A model generated the notes under the pieces. It made no database searches. It was not told where the DNA came from and worked only from the letters and a program-made list of their open reading frames with translations. Both the position numbers and the translations under genes were made by a program. DNA of 64,000 bases from Sphingobium psychrophilum. Its GTDB lineage: Bacteria; Pseudomonadota; Alphaproteobacteria; Sphingomonadales; Sphingomonadaceae. The stretch spans positions 62,001-126,000 of the forward strand of contig NZ_JABBFV010000001.1 in NCBI RefSeq assembly GCF_012927105.1, written 5' to 3'. Positions within the stretch are counted from its first letter, which is position 1; every line of letters starts with the position of its first letter. Positions 24,272 through 33,356 of the stretch are shown one piece after another.

Positions 24272-26353
24272 ATGACGAAGACCAGATTAACGCTGTTGTT
24301 GGGAACCGCGATGATCTTCGCGCCGATCCAGGCATGGGCGCAGGATGATGCCGACGCGCCGGAAACGACGCGCATGGCGCTCGACCGCATGGTCATCTCC
24401 GCCGGCACCGAAAAGGTCGCGATCGACACGCCGCAGGCGGTCAGTACGCTGGACCAGGACGATATCGATCAGGTCCAGGCAACCACGATGGGCGACCTGC
24501 TGGAAGGGATGCCGGGCGTCAACGTCCAGGGCGGCGTCGGCCAGCTCGGCCAGGGCTTCAACATTCGCGGCATGGGCACTGCGATCGGCGATAGCGACAA
24601 TCGCATCCTGCTGACCGTCGATGGCGTCACCAAATTCTACGAACAATATCGCATGGGCGCGCTCTTCACTGAGCCTGAGCTTTACAAGCGGATCGAAGTG
24701 CTGCGTGGCCCCGCCTCCTCGACCCTCTATGGCGCCGGTGCGCTGGCGGGCGTGGTCAATTTCACGACCAAGGATGCGTCCGACTTCCTGAACGAGGGCG
24801 ATCCGCTGGCAGTCCGTCTGAAGGCGGCGACCGAAACCAATGCGCAGGCGCACACCCTGTCGGGTATCGTCGCGGTCCAGCCGATCGAGGGTGTCGAACT
24901 GCTGGGCAGCTACAACTACCGCCGCACGGACGATTATAAGAGCGGCAATGGCGACACCGTCGCGGCCTCCGCCACCTTGTCCGACAGTTGGCTGGTCAAG
25001 GGCCGGGTCGCGATCGGCGGCAACAAGAAACATGCCATCTGGGCCAGCTATCAGGACTGGATCAGCGACGCGCCGCAGGTCTACGACCAGATTTCGGCCG
25101 CCACCGGCGCTGCATTGATGCGCCGCCGCGTCCACGACAAGACCGCCGTGCTGGGCTATGTCAACGATTTCGACGGCAGCAAGATCTTCAATGTCGAGGC
25201 GCAGGTCGCCTATTCGCTGTCGAAGGTGCACCAGACCGAAACCACCTTCCTTGGCCCGCTCGCCTATTCCGACTTTTCCTATGAAAGCTGGCAGGCCAAG
25301 ATCCAGAACACCAGCGAGTTCGCCATGGGCGGCGACTGGACGACCTTCCTGATCCTGGGCGGCCAGTGGAGCAAGCAGGAGCGGCGCAACCCGCGCGTGG
25401 CGCTGGACGGCACGGTGACGCCGGGCGCGGGCACTCATCCCGAAGGCGATATGAGCCGCTATGGCCTGTTCGGTCAGTTGGAGATCATCTGGTCAGACAA
25501 GCTGACGATCATGCCCGGCGTCCGCGTCGATTGGACCGAGCTGACGCCCGGCGACACGGTGGTTGGCGGCACCACCCTGACGGATAAGGTCAAGGATAGC
25601 GGCGTATCGCCCAAGCTGGCAGCGCTGTACAATTTCACGCCCTGGTTCGGCCTGTTCGGATCGGTCGCGCGCACGGTGCGGATGCCCAATGTGGACGAAA
25701 TCTTCACCCGTTCCGCGACCCGCCCCAACAATCCAGACCTGAAACCCGAAAAGTCCGATAATGTCGAAGTCGGCTTCACCTTCTCCTTCGACGACATGCT
25801 GGGCAAGGGGGATCGCTTCCGCGCCAAGACCACTCTGTTCCAGAACGACGTCAAGGATCTGATCGTTAACGTCACCGCCGCGGCGGGCACGCCCTATTTC
25901 CAAAACGTCAACCGCTCGCGCTTCAAGGGGCTGGAGGTCGAGGCTGAATATGCACTTGGCGGATTCTTCGCACGCGGCAACGCCTCCTTCATCAATGGCA
26001 AGAACCGGCTGACGGGGGACTATCTCAACACCATCCCCGCCAACGACTATCGGCTGACCCTGGGCTATGCCGATGCGGCGAGCGGCCTGTCGGGCGGCTG
26101 GACCGGCGAGTTTGCCGAACGGCAGGACAAGGTGACGACCGGCGCATTCTCCTCCGCCGGATCGGGCCTGCCGACGCCTGGCTACACCGTCTACAACCTC
26201 TTTTTCGCCTTCAAGCCGCAAAGTGGCGCGGCCAAGGGGTTTGAGTTCCGCATCGCCATGGATAACGTCTTCGACAAGCAATATCGCCGCCACTTGTCGT
26301 CGCTCGCGGCGGAGGGACAGAGCTTCAAGTTCACCGTGGCGAACATATTCTGA
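24272..26353 (+). CDS. TonB-dependent receptor, haem/haemoglobin type
   Basis: This 693-residue outer-membrane receptor has a signal peptide (to AWAQ) and a plug domain with LLTVDGVTKF and GPASSTLYGAGALAGVVNFTT. A barrel follows, ending NVFDKQYRRHLS...FTVANIF. The STLYGAGALAGVV segment, the following TKDAsDfL strand and the total length fit the haem/haemoglobin receptor group. A TonB-family gene follows 4 bp downstream, suggesting dedicated energy coupling. A Fur-like site upstream fits iron control. The exact ligand is inferred. Confidence 0.88.
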   Translation: MTKTRLTLLLGTAMIFAPIQAWAQDDADAPETTRMALDRMVISAGTEKVAIDTPQAVSTLDQDDIDQVQATTMGDLLEGMPGVNVQGGVGQLGQGFNIRGMGTAIGDSDNRILLTVDGVTKFYEQYRMGALFTEPELYKRIEVLRGPASSTLYGAGALAGVVNFTTKDASDFLNEGDPLAVRLKAATETNAQAHTLSGIVAVQPIEGVELLGSYNYRRTDDYKSGNGDTVAASATLSDSWLVKGRVAIGGNKKHAIWASYQDWISDAPQVYDQISAATGAALMRRRVHDKTAVLGYVNDFDGSKIFNVEAQVAYSLSKVHQTETTFLGPLAYSDFSYESWQAKIQNTSEFAMGGDWTTFLILGGQWSKQERRNPRVALDGTVTPGAGTHPEGDMSRYGLFGQLEIIWSDKLTIMPGVRVDWTELTPGDTVVGGTTLTDKVKDSGVSPKLAALYNFTPWFGLFGSVARTVRMPNVDEIFTRSATRPNNPDLKPEKSDNVEVGFTFSFDDMLGKGDRFRAKTTLFQNDVKDLIVNVTAAAGTPYFQNVNRSRFKGLEVEAEYALGGFFARGNASFINGKNRLTGDYLNTIPANDYRLTLGYADAASGLSGGWTGEFAERQDKVTTGAFSSAGSGLPTPGYTVYNLFFAFKPQSGAAKGFEFRIAMDNVFDKQYRRHLSSLAAEGQSFKFTVANIF

Positions 26354-26357
26354 CGCC

Positions 26358-27116
26358 ATGGCACGGGTGGCGCATCCTTTCCGCATCGGTGGGCCAGCGG
26401 CGGCATCGCTGCTGGTCAACGGCCTGCTGATCGCGGCGCTGCTGAACCTGGGCCTGGGGCATGTCAGTCGTCGGACCGAATCGCCGACGCTGACCGTCCT
26501 GTCCCTCGCCCTGCTCAAGGGGGTGGAGCAGGGCGAGGAAGAGGCGGAGACGGCAGCGCCCAGCACCACGCCCGCCGTCCCGCCTCCACCCGTCGAACAG
26601 CCGCGGGTATCGCAACAGCCGGTCGTGGCGCCCGCTGCGCCACCGATCGTGGCGGCACTGTCGCGTCTGTCCTTTTCCACGCCGATGCAGGCGGCCGCGC
26701 CCGTTGCGAGTCCCGCCGCGCCGCCATCGCACCAAGCCATGGCGGCCGTTTCCACCTCGTCCTCGGCTGCGCCTCCGCCGCGACGCGGAACCGCCGACGG
26801 TCTGGACGTAAAAGCGCCGCCCGGCACCAGCCGCAGCTATGCCGCCAAGGTCCGTTCCTGGCTCTACGCCCATAAAATCTATCCCCGGCGCGCCCGGATG
26901 CGGCGAGAAGAAGGGCGGGTGCAGGTCCGCTTCGTCCTCGACCGCGCGGGCATGTTGCTGGAAGGTTCGGTCATCCATGGATCGGGCCACGCCATACTGG
27001 ACCAGGAGGCCGAAGCGATGCTGCGCCGCGCCTCCCCCTATCCACGCGCGCCCGCCGAACTACCGGGCGATCGCATGGAATTTACCGCGCCGATCGAGTT
27101 CACTCTGCCTGCCTGA
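26358..27116 (+). CDS. TonB-family energy transducer
   Basis: This 252-residue protein has one N-terminal membrane segment (about residues 12-33) and a long Pro/Ala-rich periplasmic linker (about 50-160). The TonB C-terminal domain begins near SYAAKVRSWLYAHKIYPRRAR and ends EFTAPIEFTLP. It spans the periplasm and transmits proton-motive force to receptors. It lies 4 bp after the haem-type receptor, so it is probably dedicated to it. No ExbB/ExbD genes are in the window. Confidence 0.88.
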   Translation: MARVAHPFRIGGPAAASLLVNGLLIAALLNLGLGHVSRRTESPTLTVLSLALLKGVEQGEEEAETAAPSTTPAVPPPPVEQPRVSQQPVVAPAAPPIVAALSRLSFSTPMQAAAPVASPAAPPSHQAMAAVSTSSSAAPPPRRGTADGLDVKAPPGTSRSYAAKVRSWLYAHKIYPRRARMRREEGRVQVRFVLDRAGMLLEGSVIHGSGHAILDQEAEAMLRRASPYPRAPAELPGDRMEFTAPIEFTLPA

Positions 27117-27225
27117 ACGGCAGCGCCGTGTCGATGGGATGATGGCCGATGGCGCGCCGGGGATATCGCGTTGCTATGCCAATGCCGGAAATCTGTCCGC
27201 CAATGGCGCGAACGGCCTCCCAAGA

Positions 27226-27912
27226 TTATGAGTCGCTTGTCGCCCCCTGGGTCGGCACCAATCTTAGCGGCATGCACATGCTGCCGACAATCTGCTCCAT
27301 CGTATCCTCCAGCGCGTCCGGGAAGGATTCCCCAAATTCGGCCTCGTCGGTTCCGTGGTGGCGCATCAGAATGTTGAGGAACATGAGGCTGACGCTGATC
27401 AGCCGTCGTTGCGCGACATAGGGGGGAATGTAATCGACGCGCTCGCGCATCAGCCTCAGCGCTTCGGTCAGGTGCGGTGGTTCCGACCCGCTAAAGTCGC
27501 CAAATTCGGGCGATCGACTTTGCAGCAGATATTGGCTCAGAAAGCTCGCATAGGAGTGGTTGCCGTCGGCGTCGTGCAGATGAAGCTGAGGAAGCAGGAT
27601 TATTTCTAGGATGGTCCGGGCATCCTTGAGGCGGCCCATTGCCCTGGCGCGCTGGAGCATGGCACCGCGCTCTGCTTCCATCTGCTCCATGCGATAGTCG
27701 AAAATGGCGCGGACCAGGCCTTCGCGCGAACCGAAATGATATTGCACGGCAGCATGATTGCCTTGGCCCGCTTTCGTGGCAATTTCCCGCATGGACGCGC
27801 CGTTGATGCCATTTTGCGCAAAAAGCTGCTCTCCCGCCAGGATCAGGCGCGTCTTTCCGTCGATAGTTTCGGCCGCGGGCAAGGCGTCCATTGCAATTTC
27901 CACGTTCGACAC
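27226..27912 (-). CDS. TetR-family regulator 1
   Basis: This 228-residue protein has an N-terminal TetR helix-turn-helix (about residues 18-65, with GASMREIATKAGQGNHAAVQYHFGSREGL) and a ligand-binding C-terminal domain. It starts at GTG 27912 with AGGA upstream; ATG 27891 is an alternative. It is divergent from the luciferase-like monooxygenase at 28240, and a CTAAT-N4-ATTAG palindrome sits at that gene's promoter. It is one of two candidates for the regulator of the terpenoid island. Confidence 0.88.
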   Translation of the reverse strand: MSNVEIAMDALPAAETIDGKTRLILAGEQLFAQNGINGASMREIATKAGQGNHAAVQYHFGSREGLVRAIFDYRMEQMEAERGAMLQRARAMGRLKDARTILEIILLPQLHLHDADGNHSYASFLSQYLLQSRSPEFGDFSGSEPPHLTEALRLMRERVDYIPPYVAQRRLISVSLMFLNILMRHHGTDEAEFGESFPDALEDTMEQIVGSMCMPLRLVPTQGATSDS

Positions 27913-28122
27913 CGCAACATCCTAAAACAAGTGTAATATTTTTAACCGCTATGCATGGGTCGGGCTGCTGGGCAAAAGCGGGACGTGCCGGCTATTGTGC
28001 GCGTCAGCTTGCACGAAAGACCAGGAAATTCAAGTTTTTCCAATTTCATGAGGCTGAGAGGAGGCGGATTGGCGGAATTATCCATGTAATCCGACCTTTG
28101 CAGGCTATATGCGTATTTACAC

Positions 28123-28166
28123 TTGACTTAAATTGCCTAAATCGATTATTCCCTAATCGTCATTAG
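28123..28166 (+). promoter_or_regulatory. Promoter with CTAAT-N4-ATTAG operator, site A
   Basis: TTGACT (28123-28128) and TTATTC (28146-28151) with 17-bp spacing form a plausible sigma-70 promoter. The perfect palindrome CTAATCGTCATTAG (28153-28166) lies just downstream, where a repressor would block initiation. The palindrome recurs in front of the other operons of the island. Confidence 0.6.
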
Positions 28167-28239
28167 ACAGCGCCATGCCGGCACCGCGCCAAGACGGTCA
28201 AAACGGCAAGACGCGATAGACGCTCAAGGAGAGACTTTC

Positions 28240-29379
28240 ATGGCGATGGAAACCGGCCTTATCTTTCACCCCTATATGCGCCCCGGACGCACGGCGAGGC
28301 AGACGTTCGAATGGGGTGTCCAGAATAGCGTTGCCTGCGACAAGGCAGGCTTCACCTCGATGATGATCTCCGAACATGCATCGCAGATCTGGGAAAATAT
28401 CCCCAACCCCGAACTGATCATGGCCGCCGCTGCGTTGCAGACGAGCCAGATCAAGTTTGCCCCGATGGCGCACATTCTGCCGCATCAGCACCCCGCCAAG
28501 CTGGCCGTCATGATCGGCTGGCTCTCGCAGATATTGGAAGGCCGCTATTTCCTGGGCATCGGCGCGGGTGCCTATCCGCAGGCATCCTATATGCACGGCA
28601 TCAAGGACGCCGAGCCGCAGATGTTGAACGACATGGTCCGTGAATCACTGATGATCATGGAAAAGATTTGGAAGCGTGAGCCGTTTTTCCACGAGGGCAA
28701 ATATTGGGACGCCGGCTTCCCCGAAGAAGCGCCCGCCGAAACCGAGGATGACGAGCAGCATATGCTCGCCAATTTCGCGCCCTTCAACGGCGCATTGCCC
28801 GAAATCGCCGTCACCGGCTTCAGCGCCAATTCGCCGTCGATGAAACTTGCTGGCGAGAAGAACTTCAAACCGGTCTCGATCTTCTCGGGCCTGGACGCGC
28901 TTAAGCGCCATTGGGAAATCTATGCCGAGGCCAATATCAAGGCAGGCTTCACCCCCAATCGCCAACGCCATGCGGTGTCGCAGACGGTGTTCTGCGCCGA
29001 CACGGACAAGGAAGCAAAGCGTCTCGTGATGGAAGGGCCGATCGGCTATTGCTTCAACAAATATCTGATCCCGATCTGGCATCGTTTCGGCATGATGGAC
29101 GGCTTTGCCAAGGATGCGGGTATCGATCCGGCGGACGCTGACCTGGAATTCCTGGTCGACAATGTGTTCGTCGTGGGCTCGCCCGACACGGTTGTCGACA
29201 AGCTGAACACGCTATTCGAAGGCTGCGGTGGCTGGGGCACGCTTCAGGTCGAATCGCATGACTATTATGACGATCCAACACCTTGGTGGAACTCGCTTGA
29301 ACTGATCGCCAAGGAAGTGGCGCCGCGCGTCAAATTGCCCGGTGCCAAAGCGGTCGCCGCGGAGTCGGTTGCTGCCTGA
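28240..29379 (+). CDS. LLM-class FMN monooxygenase, diketocamphane monooxygenase-like
   Basis: This 379-residue TIM-barrel flavoprotein belongs to the bacterial luciferase-like family. The stretch EHASQIWENIPNPELI, FAPMAHILPHQHPAKLA, GWLSQILEGRYFLG and NVFVVGSPDTV closely follows the type II Baeyer-Villiger monooxygenases of camphor degradation (2,5- and 3,6-diketocamphane monooxygenases). These use reduced FMN supplied by a separate reductase to insert oxygen next to a ring ketone. A reductase gene is at 36246. It is a single-gene unit under operator site A and ends at a strong hairpin. Confidence 0.88.
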   Translation: MAMETGLIFHPYMRPGRTARQTFEWGVQNSVACDKAGFTSMMISEHASQIWENIPNPELIMAAAALQTSQIKFAPMAHILPHQHPAKLAVMIGWLSQILEGRYFLGIGAGAYPQASYMHGIKDAEPQMLNDMVRESLMIMEKIWKREPFFHEGKYWDAGFPEEAPAETEDDEQHMLANFAPFNGALPEIAVTGFSANSPSMKLAGEKNFKPVSIFSGLDALKRHWEIYAEANIKAGFTPNRQRHAVSQTVFCADTDKEAKRLVMEGPIGYCFNKYLIPIWHRFGMMDGFAKDAGIDPADADLEFLVDNVFVVGSPDTVVDKLNTLFEGCGGWGTLQVESHDYYDDPTPWWNSLELIAKEVAPRVKLPGAKAVAAESVAA

Positions 29380-29390
29380 ACGAGACGAAG

Positions 29391-29422
29391 GATGGAGAGG
29401 GGGCAAAATCCCCCTCTTCATC
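29391..29422. terminator. Bidirectional terminator hairpin
   Basis: Arms of 13 bp with one mismatch (29391-29403 and 29410-29422) contain GAGGGGG/CCCCCTC around CAAAAT. It lies between the convergent monooxygenase and the second TetR gene. Confidence 0.75.
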
Positions 29423-29430
29423 ATGGCCCT

Positions 29431-30030
29431 TCAGGCGGGGCGAGAACTGCCGGCAAACCCATGCAGCAACAGGTCCGCTGCCTGCTCCGCGATCTGGGCT
29501 GGGGCCAATTTGCCCGGCCGATACCAGGATGAGCAGGAATCCAGCATGGCGATCAAGAACTTCCTGACCACGGTCGGGTCCAGCGTAGCACTGGCGCTGC
29601 CGTCGGCTTGCGCGGCCACGATCAGGTCGCGCCAATAATTGTCGAAACTGGAATAGGCCGCCAGAACGCGCCGCCGCATTTCGTCCGGCAGGTCGTTGAA
29701 CACGCGGGCCACGGCGGAGGAATAATCGTCGCCTGACAGCAGGAAGTCGATATGCGCGACGATCGCCGCTCTCAGCCTGACCAGCGGCGCCGCATCCGGC
29801 CCCAACACCTCGACGCGGGCCACGATATGGCGGCTATTGTGGTAAATCCCTTCCATCATCACTTCTTCGACCAGATGATCCTTGGACGGAAAATGATGAT
29901 AGATGCTGGGCGCCAGCATTCCGGCGCCCTTGGCAATCTCACTGAGTTTTGCGCCCGCTAATCCCTTCTGGCGAAGGACTGTCGCCGCGGAATCGAGAAT
30001 GCGCGTTCGGCCGTTATCTGCGTGTGCCAT
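29431..30030 (-). CDS. TetR-family regulator 2
   Basis: This 199-residue regulator has the TetR DNA-binding domain (TRILDSAATVLRQKGLAG and LAPSIYHHFPSKDHLVEEV) followed by a helical ligand domain. The start at ATG 30030 gives a normal N-terminus; an upstream in-frame ATG at 30048 is less likely. An inverted repeat, CATCCCTTA/TAAGGGGATG, sits directly upstream and may be its autoregulatory site. It is the last gene in the direction of the lactonase/hydratase/monooxygenase operon. Confidence 0.87.
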   Translation of the reverse strand: MAHADNGRTRILDSAATVLRQKGLAGAKLSEIAKGAGMLAPSIYHHFPSKDHLVEEVMMEGIYHNSRHIVARVEVLGPDAAPLVRLRAAIVAHIDFLLSGDDYSSAVARVFNDLPDEMRRRVLAAYSSFDNYWRDLIVAAQADGSASATLDPTVVRKFLIAMLDSCSSWYRPGKLAPAQIAEQAADLLLHGFAGSSRPA

Positions 30031-30032
30031 GG

Positions 30033-30060
30033 CATCCCTTAGCAACAATATAAGGGGATG
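30033..30060. promoter_or_regulatory. Inverted repeat upstream of TetR 2
   Basis: CATCCCTTA (30033-30041) and TAAGGGGATG (30051-30060) are inverted with one bulged base. They lie immediately before the regulator start. Autoregulation is a reasonable guess. Confidence 0.4.
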
Positions 30061-30086
30061 TCAGTATTATGGCGGCCGTTCGCTGC

Positions 30087-31022
30087 CTACCCGGCATAAG
30101 GGACATTAGGCACCCCGGACGCTGGGGGATCGAGAATTTCGAACAACCCGCCGGCGAGCGGCTGCTCGGCAAACGTCGCGGCGGAAAAGCCTTGCGACCC
30201 GGTGATGAGGAACAGCCGGTCATGGTTGCTGCCTCCAAAGGCGGGGCGAAGGCCGCGCCGCACCGGCAAGCGTCGCTCCTCGATCAACGTCGCGTCCGGC
30301 GCGAACCGACGCAGCACCCAGCTTTCGTAAAACGCCATCCAGATGCAGCCTTCGACGTCGACGGCCATCCCGTCGGGATAGCCATCCTGCGGCTTGAAGT
30401 TCAGGAAGTCGCGGCGGTTCGACAGCGTGCCATCGTCGGCGACGTCATAGGCCCAACTGACCAGCGGCATGGAATCATTCACATAGGCGGTCCGACCGTC
30501 CGGGCTGAACGCGGGACCATTGGCGGTGACGATATTGCGTTCCTGCGTGCTCACGCTGCCATCGGCGTCAAGCCGATAGAGTTCGCCGGTGTTACGCACG
30601 TCGAGCTTGCCGAGCGTGCTTTCCTTGTCGTCTGTGGTCGTGCTTTCGTCCCACTGGCTGGAATCGCACGAGCCGGACCAATAGCGTCCCTTGCGATCGG
30701 TGACGCCATCGTTCAGCCGCGCAATCTTGGGATTGGGTATCGGATGGATGAACGGCGCGTAAATCTGCTTGTGCGGATCGACATGGGCAAAGCCATCGGC
30801 GCAGGAGGCGACGAAGCCGCCGCTGGCGCGGGGCGCAATCGCGCTGATCCAGGCGGGCGCGTCCCAGCGCCCCGTGCGGCCGCTGTCCAGATGAAACCAG
30901 TTGATGCTGGGCGCTTCGATATCGACCCAGTAGATGCAACCGTCCCGATCGTCCCAGACCGTGCTTTCGCCCAATATCGCCTTGGCATCCCACAGGCACC
31001 GCCAGCCTTCACCTTCCATCAT
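30087..31022 (-). CDS. SMP-30/gluconolactonase family protein
   Basis: This 311-residue six-bladed beta-propeller belongs to the SMP-30/gluconolactonase/LRE family of metal-dependent lactonases. Metal ligands are recognisable: Glu in ILGESTVWDD, Asn in RLNDGVTD, and Asp in YPDGMAVD. In this context it may hydrolyse a lactone made by one of the Baeyer-Villiger monooxygenases rather than a sugar lactone (inference). It is 19 bp from the enoyl-CoA hydratase gene on the same strand, in one operon. Confidence 0.85.
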   Translation of the reverse strand: MMEGEGWRCLWDAKAILGESTVWDDRDGCIYWVDIEAPSINWFHLDSGRTGRWDAPAWISAIAPRASGGFVASCADGFAHVDPHKQIYAPFIHPIPNPKIARLNDGVTDRKGRYWSGSCDSSQWDESTTTDDKESTLGKLDVRNTGELYRLDADGSVSTQERNIVTANGPAFSPDGRTAYVNDSMPLVSWAYDVADDGTLSNRRDFLNFKPQDGYPDGMAVDVEGCIWMAFYESWVLRRFAPDATLIEERRLPVRRGLRPAFGGSNHDRLFLITGSQGFSAATFAEQPLAGGLFEILDPPASGVPNVPYAG

Positions 31023-31041
31023 CGCCTCATCCTGTCTGCTA

Positions 31042-31893
31042 TTATAATTTGATCACGGGGTCGCCAAAGGGTTCGTCGCGTTGGCGGACCGCCGCCTTCA
31101 ATCCCTCGCTGCGGACCGTCTCGTTGAAACGCGTGCGGCTGGCGGCCAGATGACCGCGCGCGTCCATTTCGGCGGCCATGCGCTGCAACGTGCGGGCGCC
31201 CATCAGTTCCAGTCCCAGGTTCACGATCCGCTTGTTGGCGCTCAGCAGGTCGGCGTCGATCAGGGCAAGGCGCGCGGCGAGCGCGGCGACCTCCGCGTCA
31301 AGCTGGTCGGCAGGCACCGCTTTGAGCGCCAGCCCGATCTGCGCGGCATCGTCGCCACGGATTGAATCGCCGGTCAGCAGCAGCCGCTTGGCCCATTGGG
31401 GGCCGACCAGATACAGCCACATATGGCTGGGGAGCGACCCTTGCGAGCGGGCGGGCGGGAAGCCGAACAGCGCGTCGTCGGCGCAGATCACCATGTCGCA
31501 TAACAGCGCCAGGTCGGTGCCGCCTGCCAGGCAGCGACCATGGACCTGGGCAATGACGGGCTTGTGCATGTCGAACAGGGCCATGCGCAATCGCTGCGCC
31601 TTTTCCTGGTGCCAGCTATCGTCGTCGAACTTCGCGCGGCCGCGCTTGTGGTCGACCTGTCCGGGGATCGGCTGGTCATATTTCTGGAGGTCGTAGCCCG
31701 AACAGAAATCCGGCCCCGCCGCCTTGAGGACCACCGCGTGGACGCGGTTATCCTCGTCGGCTTCCCAGAGCAGCGCGCTCAGTTGCTCCTGCAACGGTTC
31801 GCTCAGCGCATTGCGCTTTTCGGGACGATTGAGGGTGATCCAGGCCGTTCCGTCACGGACCTCGTACAGCAGCTGCTGTGCGGCGTCTTCCAT
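31042..31893 (-). CDS. Enoyl-CoA hydratase/isomerase family protein 1
   Basis: This protein of about 283 residues has the crotonase fold. The oxyanion-hole segments are AGPDFCSGYDL and VHGRCLAGGTDLALLCD. ATG 31893 is preferred because GAGAGG lies directly against the earlier ATG at 31899 and 6 bp before this one. It likely acts in beta-oxidation-like ring or side-chain degradation. It lies between the lactonase-like gene and the second luciferase-like monooxygenase, in an operon with both. Confidence 0.85.
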   Translation of the reverse strand: MEDAAQQLLYEVRDGTAWITLNRPEKRNALSEPLQEQLSALLWEADEDNRVHAVVLKAAGPDFCSGYDLQKYDQPIPGQVDHKRGRAKFDDDSWHQEKAQRLRMALFDMHKPVIAQVHGRCLAGGTDLALLCDMVICADDALFGFPPARSQGSLPSHMWLYLVGPQWAKRLLLTGDSIRGDDAAQIGLALKAVPADQLDAEVAALAARLALIDADLLSANKRIVNLGLELMGARTLQRMAAEMDARGHLAASRTRFNETVRSEGLKAAVRQRDEPFGDPVIKL

Positions 31894-31952
31894 GTTCATC
31901 CTCTCTCTATTCCCGTCGCGACATCTTGCGCGCCGCGACGGATGCTAACAGC

Positions 31953-33062
31953 TCAGGCGACCGATTGCAGGGGGGGAGGCGCCAGGGTCGGGGCTGAGAC
32001 GTCGATATCCTTGAGATGCGGCAGCACCTTGCGGGCAAAAAGTTCGTAATTGTCGCGACCGACCTCGAAAGGCATGTCTCCAAATTGGGTGTAGATGATG
32101 AAGCTGCCGACATCGAAGCGTTCGACCATCGCCTTCAGCTTCTCCACCACCTCTTCGGGGCGTCCCCAGATCTGGAGATCGGCCAGGAAATTATTGAATT
32201 TCTCGATGCCATGCTTTTCGACGCTATTGGCCAGTGCGCCATAATATTCATAGCCTTCGATCTTCTCGAATTCCTTGTTGCCGAACTGGTAGAAGGACGA
32301 TGTCGACCGGGCATATTCGACCAGATATTTGTCGCGCATCTCCTGCGCCTTGGCGGCATCCTCGTTCACCGCGACGAAGGCGACGACCACGGGCTTGGGC
32401 GCAGGGCGTCCCTGCATGGCGAAGAAGCGGTCGCGATAGCTTTTCACATCTTCGGCCACCCGGTCCCAGGGCTTCTGGGCGATGATCATCAGGCCGACGT
32501 CGAGGTTCGCCATCAGCTTGACCGATTCCGGCGATACCGCTGACGCGAACACCCGGCCGCGATAGCTGGCATAGGGGCGCGGGCGCAATTCGACGCGGGG
32601 TTGTTGCAGATATTTGCCGTCATATTCCATGACCCCGGTTTCCAGGGCGGCGAGCAGCGCTTCGGCATATTCGCGGAACCTGTGGCGCGCTTCGCCCATC
32701 GGCACCTGGAACCCGTCAAACTCGCCCTTGCCCAGTCCCCGGCCGATGCCCAGGATTGCACGCCCTTCCGACAGTTGGTCGAGCAACAGGAAGCTTTCGG
32801 CGATGCGGACCGGGTTCTGCCAAGGCAGGACCGTGACCGTAGTGCCCAGCTTTATGCGCTTCGTCTTGGCCGCGACCCACGACAGGAATTGCGGCACGTT
32901 GGGGGTCATCATGTAACCGGTGAAATGATGTTCGGGCGTCCAGACGGAATCGAAGCCGCGATCCTCGGCCCCGGCCGCCAGCGCCAGCTCATGCCGGTAG
33001 ACTTCGTTATCGCTGACCTGATCCTTGAGATTCTGGAACGTCAGCCCCAAACCCACATCCAT
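31953..33062 (-). CDS. LLM-class flavin-dependent oxidoreductase 2
   Basis: This 369-residue luciferase-like protein starts MDVGLGLTFQNLKDQ and carries SVWTPEHHFTGYMMTPN and GIGRGLGKGEFDGF, typical of two-component FMN monooxygenases. It is only distantly like the diketocamphane-type enzyme at 28240, so it probably has a different substrate. GGAGG lies 7 bp before ATG 33062; longer in-frame starts add non-family sequence. It is first in the minus-strand operon and has operator site B 32 bp upstream. Confidence 0.87.
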   Translation of the reverse strand: MDVGLGLTFQNLKDQVSDNEVYRHELALAAGAEDRGFDSVWTPEHHFTGYMMTPNVPQFLSWVAAKTKRIKLGTTVTVLPWQNPVRIAESFLLLDQLSEGRAILGIGRGLGKGEFDGFQVPMGEARHRFREYAEALLAALETGVMEYDGKYLQQPRVELRPRPYASYRGRVFASAVSPESVKLMANLDVGLMIIAQKPWDRVAEDVKSYRDRFFAMQGRPAPKPVVVAFVAVNEDAAKAQEMRDKYLVEYARSTSSFYQFGNKEFEKIEGYEYYGALANSVEKHGIEKFNNFLADLQIWGRPEEVVEKLKAMVERFDVGSFIIYTQFGDMPFEVGRDNYELFARKVLPHLKDIDVSAPTLAPPPLQSVA

Positions 33063-33093
33063 AAAAGCCTCCAAAAAATCTGTTGGAAGTAAA

Positions 33094-33107
33094 CTAATCA
33101 AAATTAG
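33094..33107. promoter_or_regulatory. CTAAT-N4-ATTAG operator, site B
   Basis: CTAATCAAAATTAG is a perfect CTAAT/ATTAG palindrome. It lies 32 bp before the luciferase-like gene on the minus strand and overlaps the likely -10 region, with TTGCCA upstream as a possible -35. Confidence 0.65.
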
Positions 33108-33212
33108 GCTACTTTGGCAAGCCCCCGCCTGAAACTTTGCTGCGGAAACGCGCCAGATGGGTTGCCGACGTCGACCGAAACAAAATTTCGAATCCCAATA
33201 ATATCTATGTAT

Positions 33213-33239
33213 ATCATCATTATAGTGGATAATAATGAT
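33213..33239. promoter_or_regulatory. AT-rich inverted repeat between divergent operons
   Basis: ATCATCATTAT (33213-33223) and ATAATAATGAT (33229-33239) are inverted with one mismatch. The repeat is midway between operator sites B and C and differs from them in sequence. It could be a site for a second regulator. Confidence 0.4.
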
Positions 33240-33293
33240 GCCAGCGTACAGGCGACATAACAGGATAGGCCAGGTCCGGAGGAAGGACGGTGC

Positions 33294-33334
33294 TTGACGC
33301 AAAAGGGCAAAGTGGGCATATTAATTTCAATTAG
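33294..33334 (+). promoter_or_regulatory. Promoter with CTAAT-N4-ATTAG-like operator, site C
   Basis: TTGACG (33294-33299), 17 bp, then CATATT (33317-33322) form a promoter for the acyl-CoA ligase gene. TTAATTTCAATTAG (33321-33334) matches the island palindrome with one change and overlaps the -10. Confidence 0.6.
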
Positions 33335-33356
33335 GTAGAGGAGGAGAGCCCCGGTG

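Noticed and set aside
30069..31052. Open frame of 327 codons on the plus strand
   Set aside because: It is antisense to the SMP-30 family gene with recognisable metal ligands.
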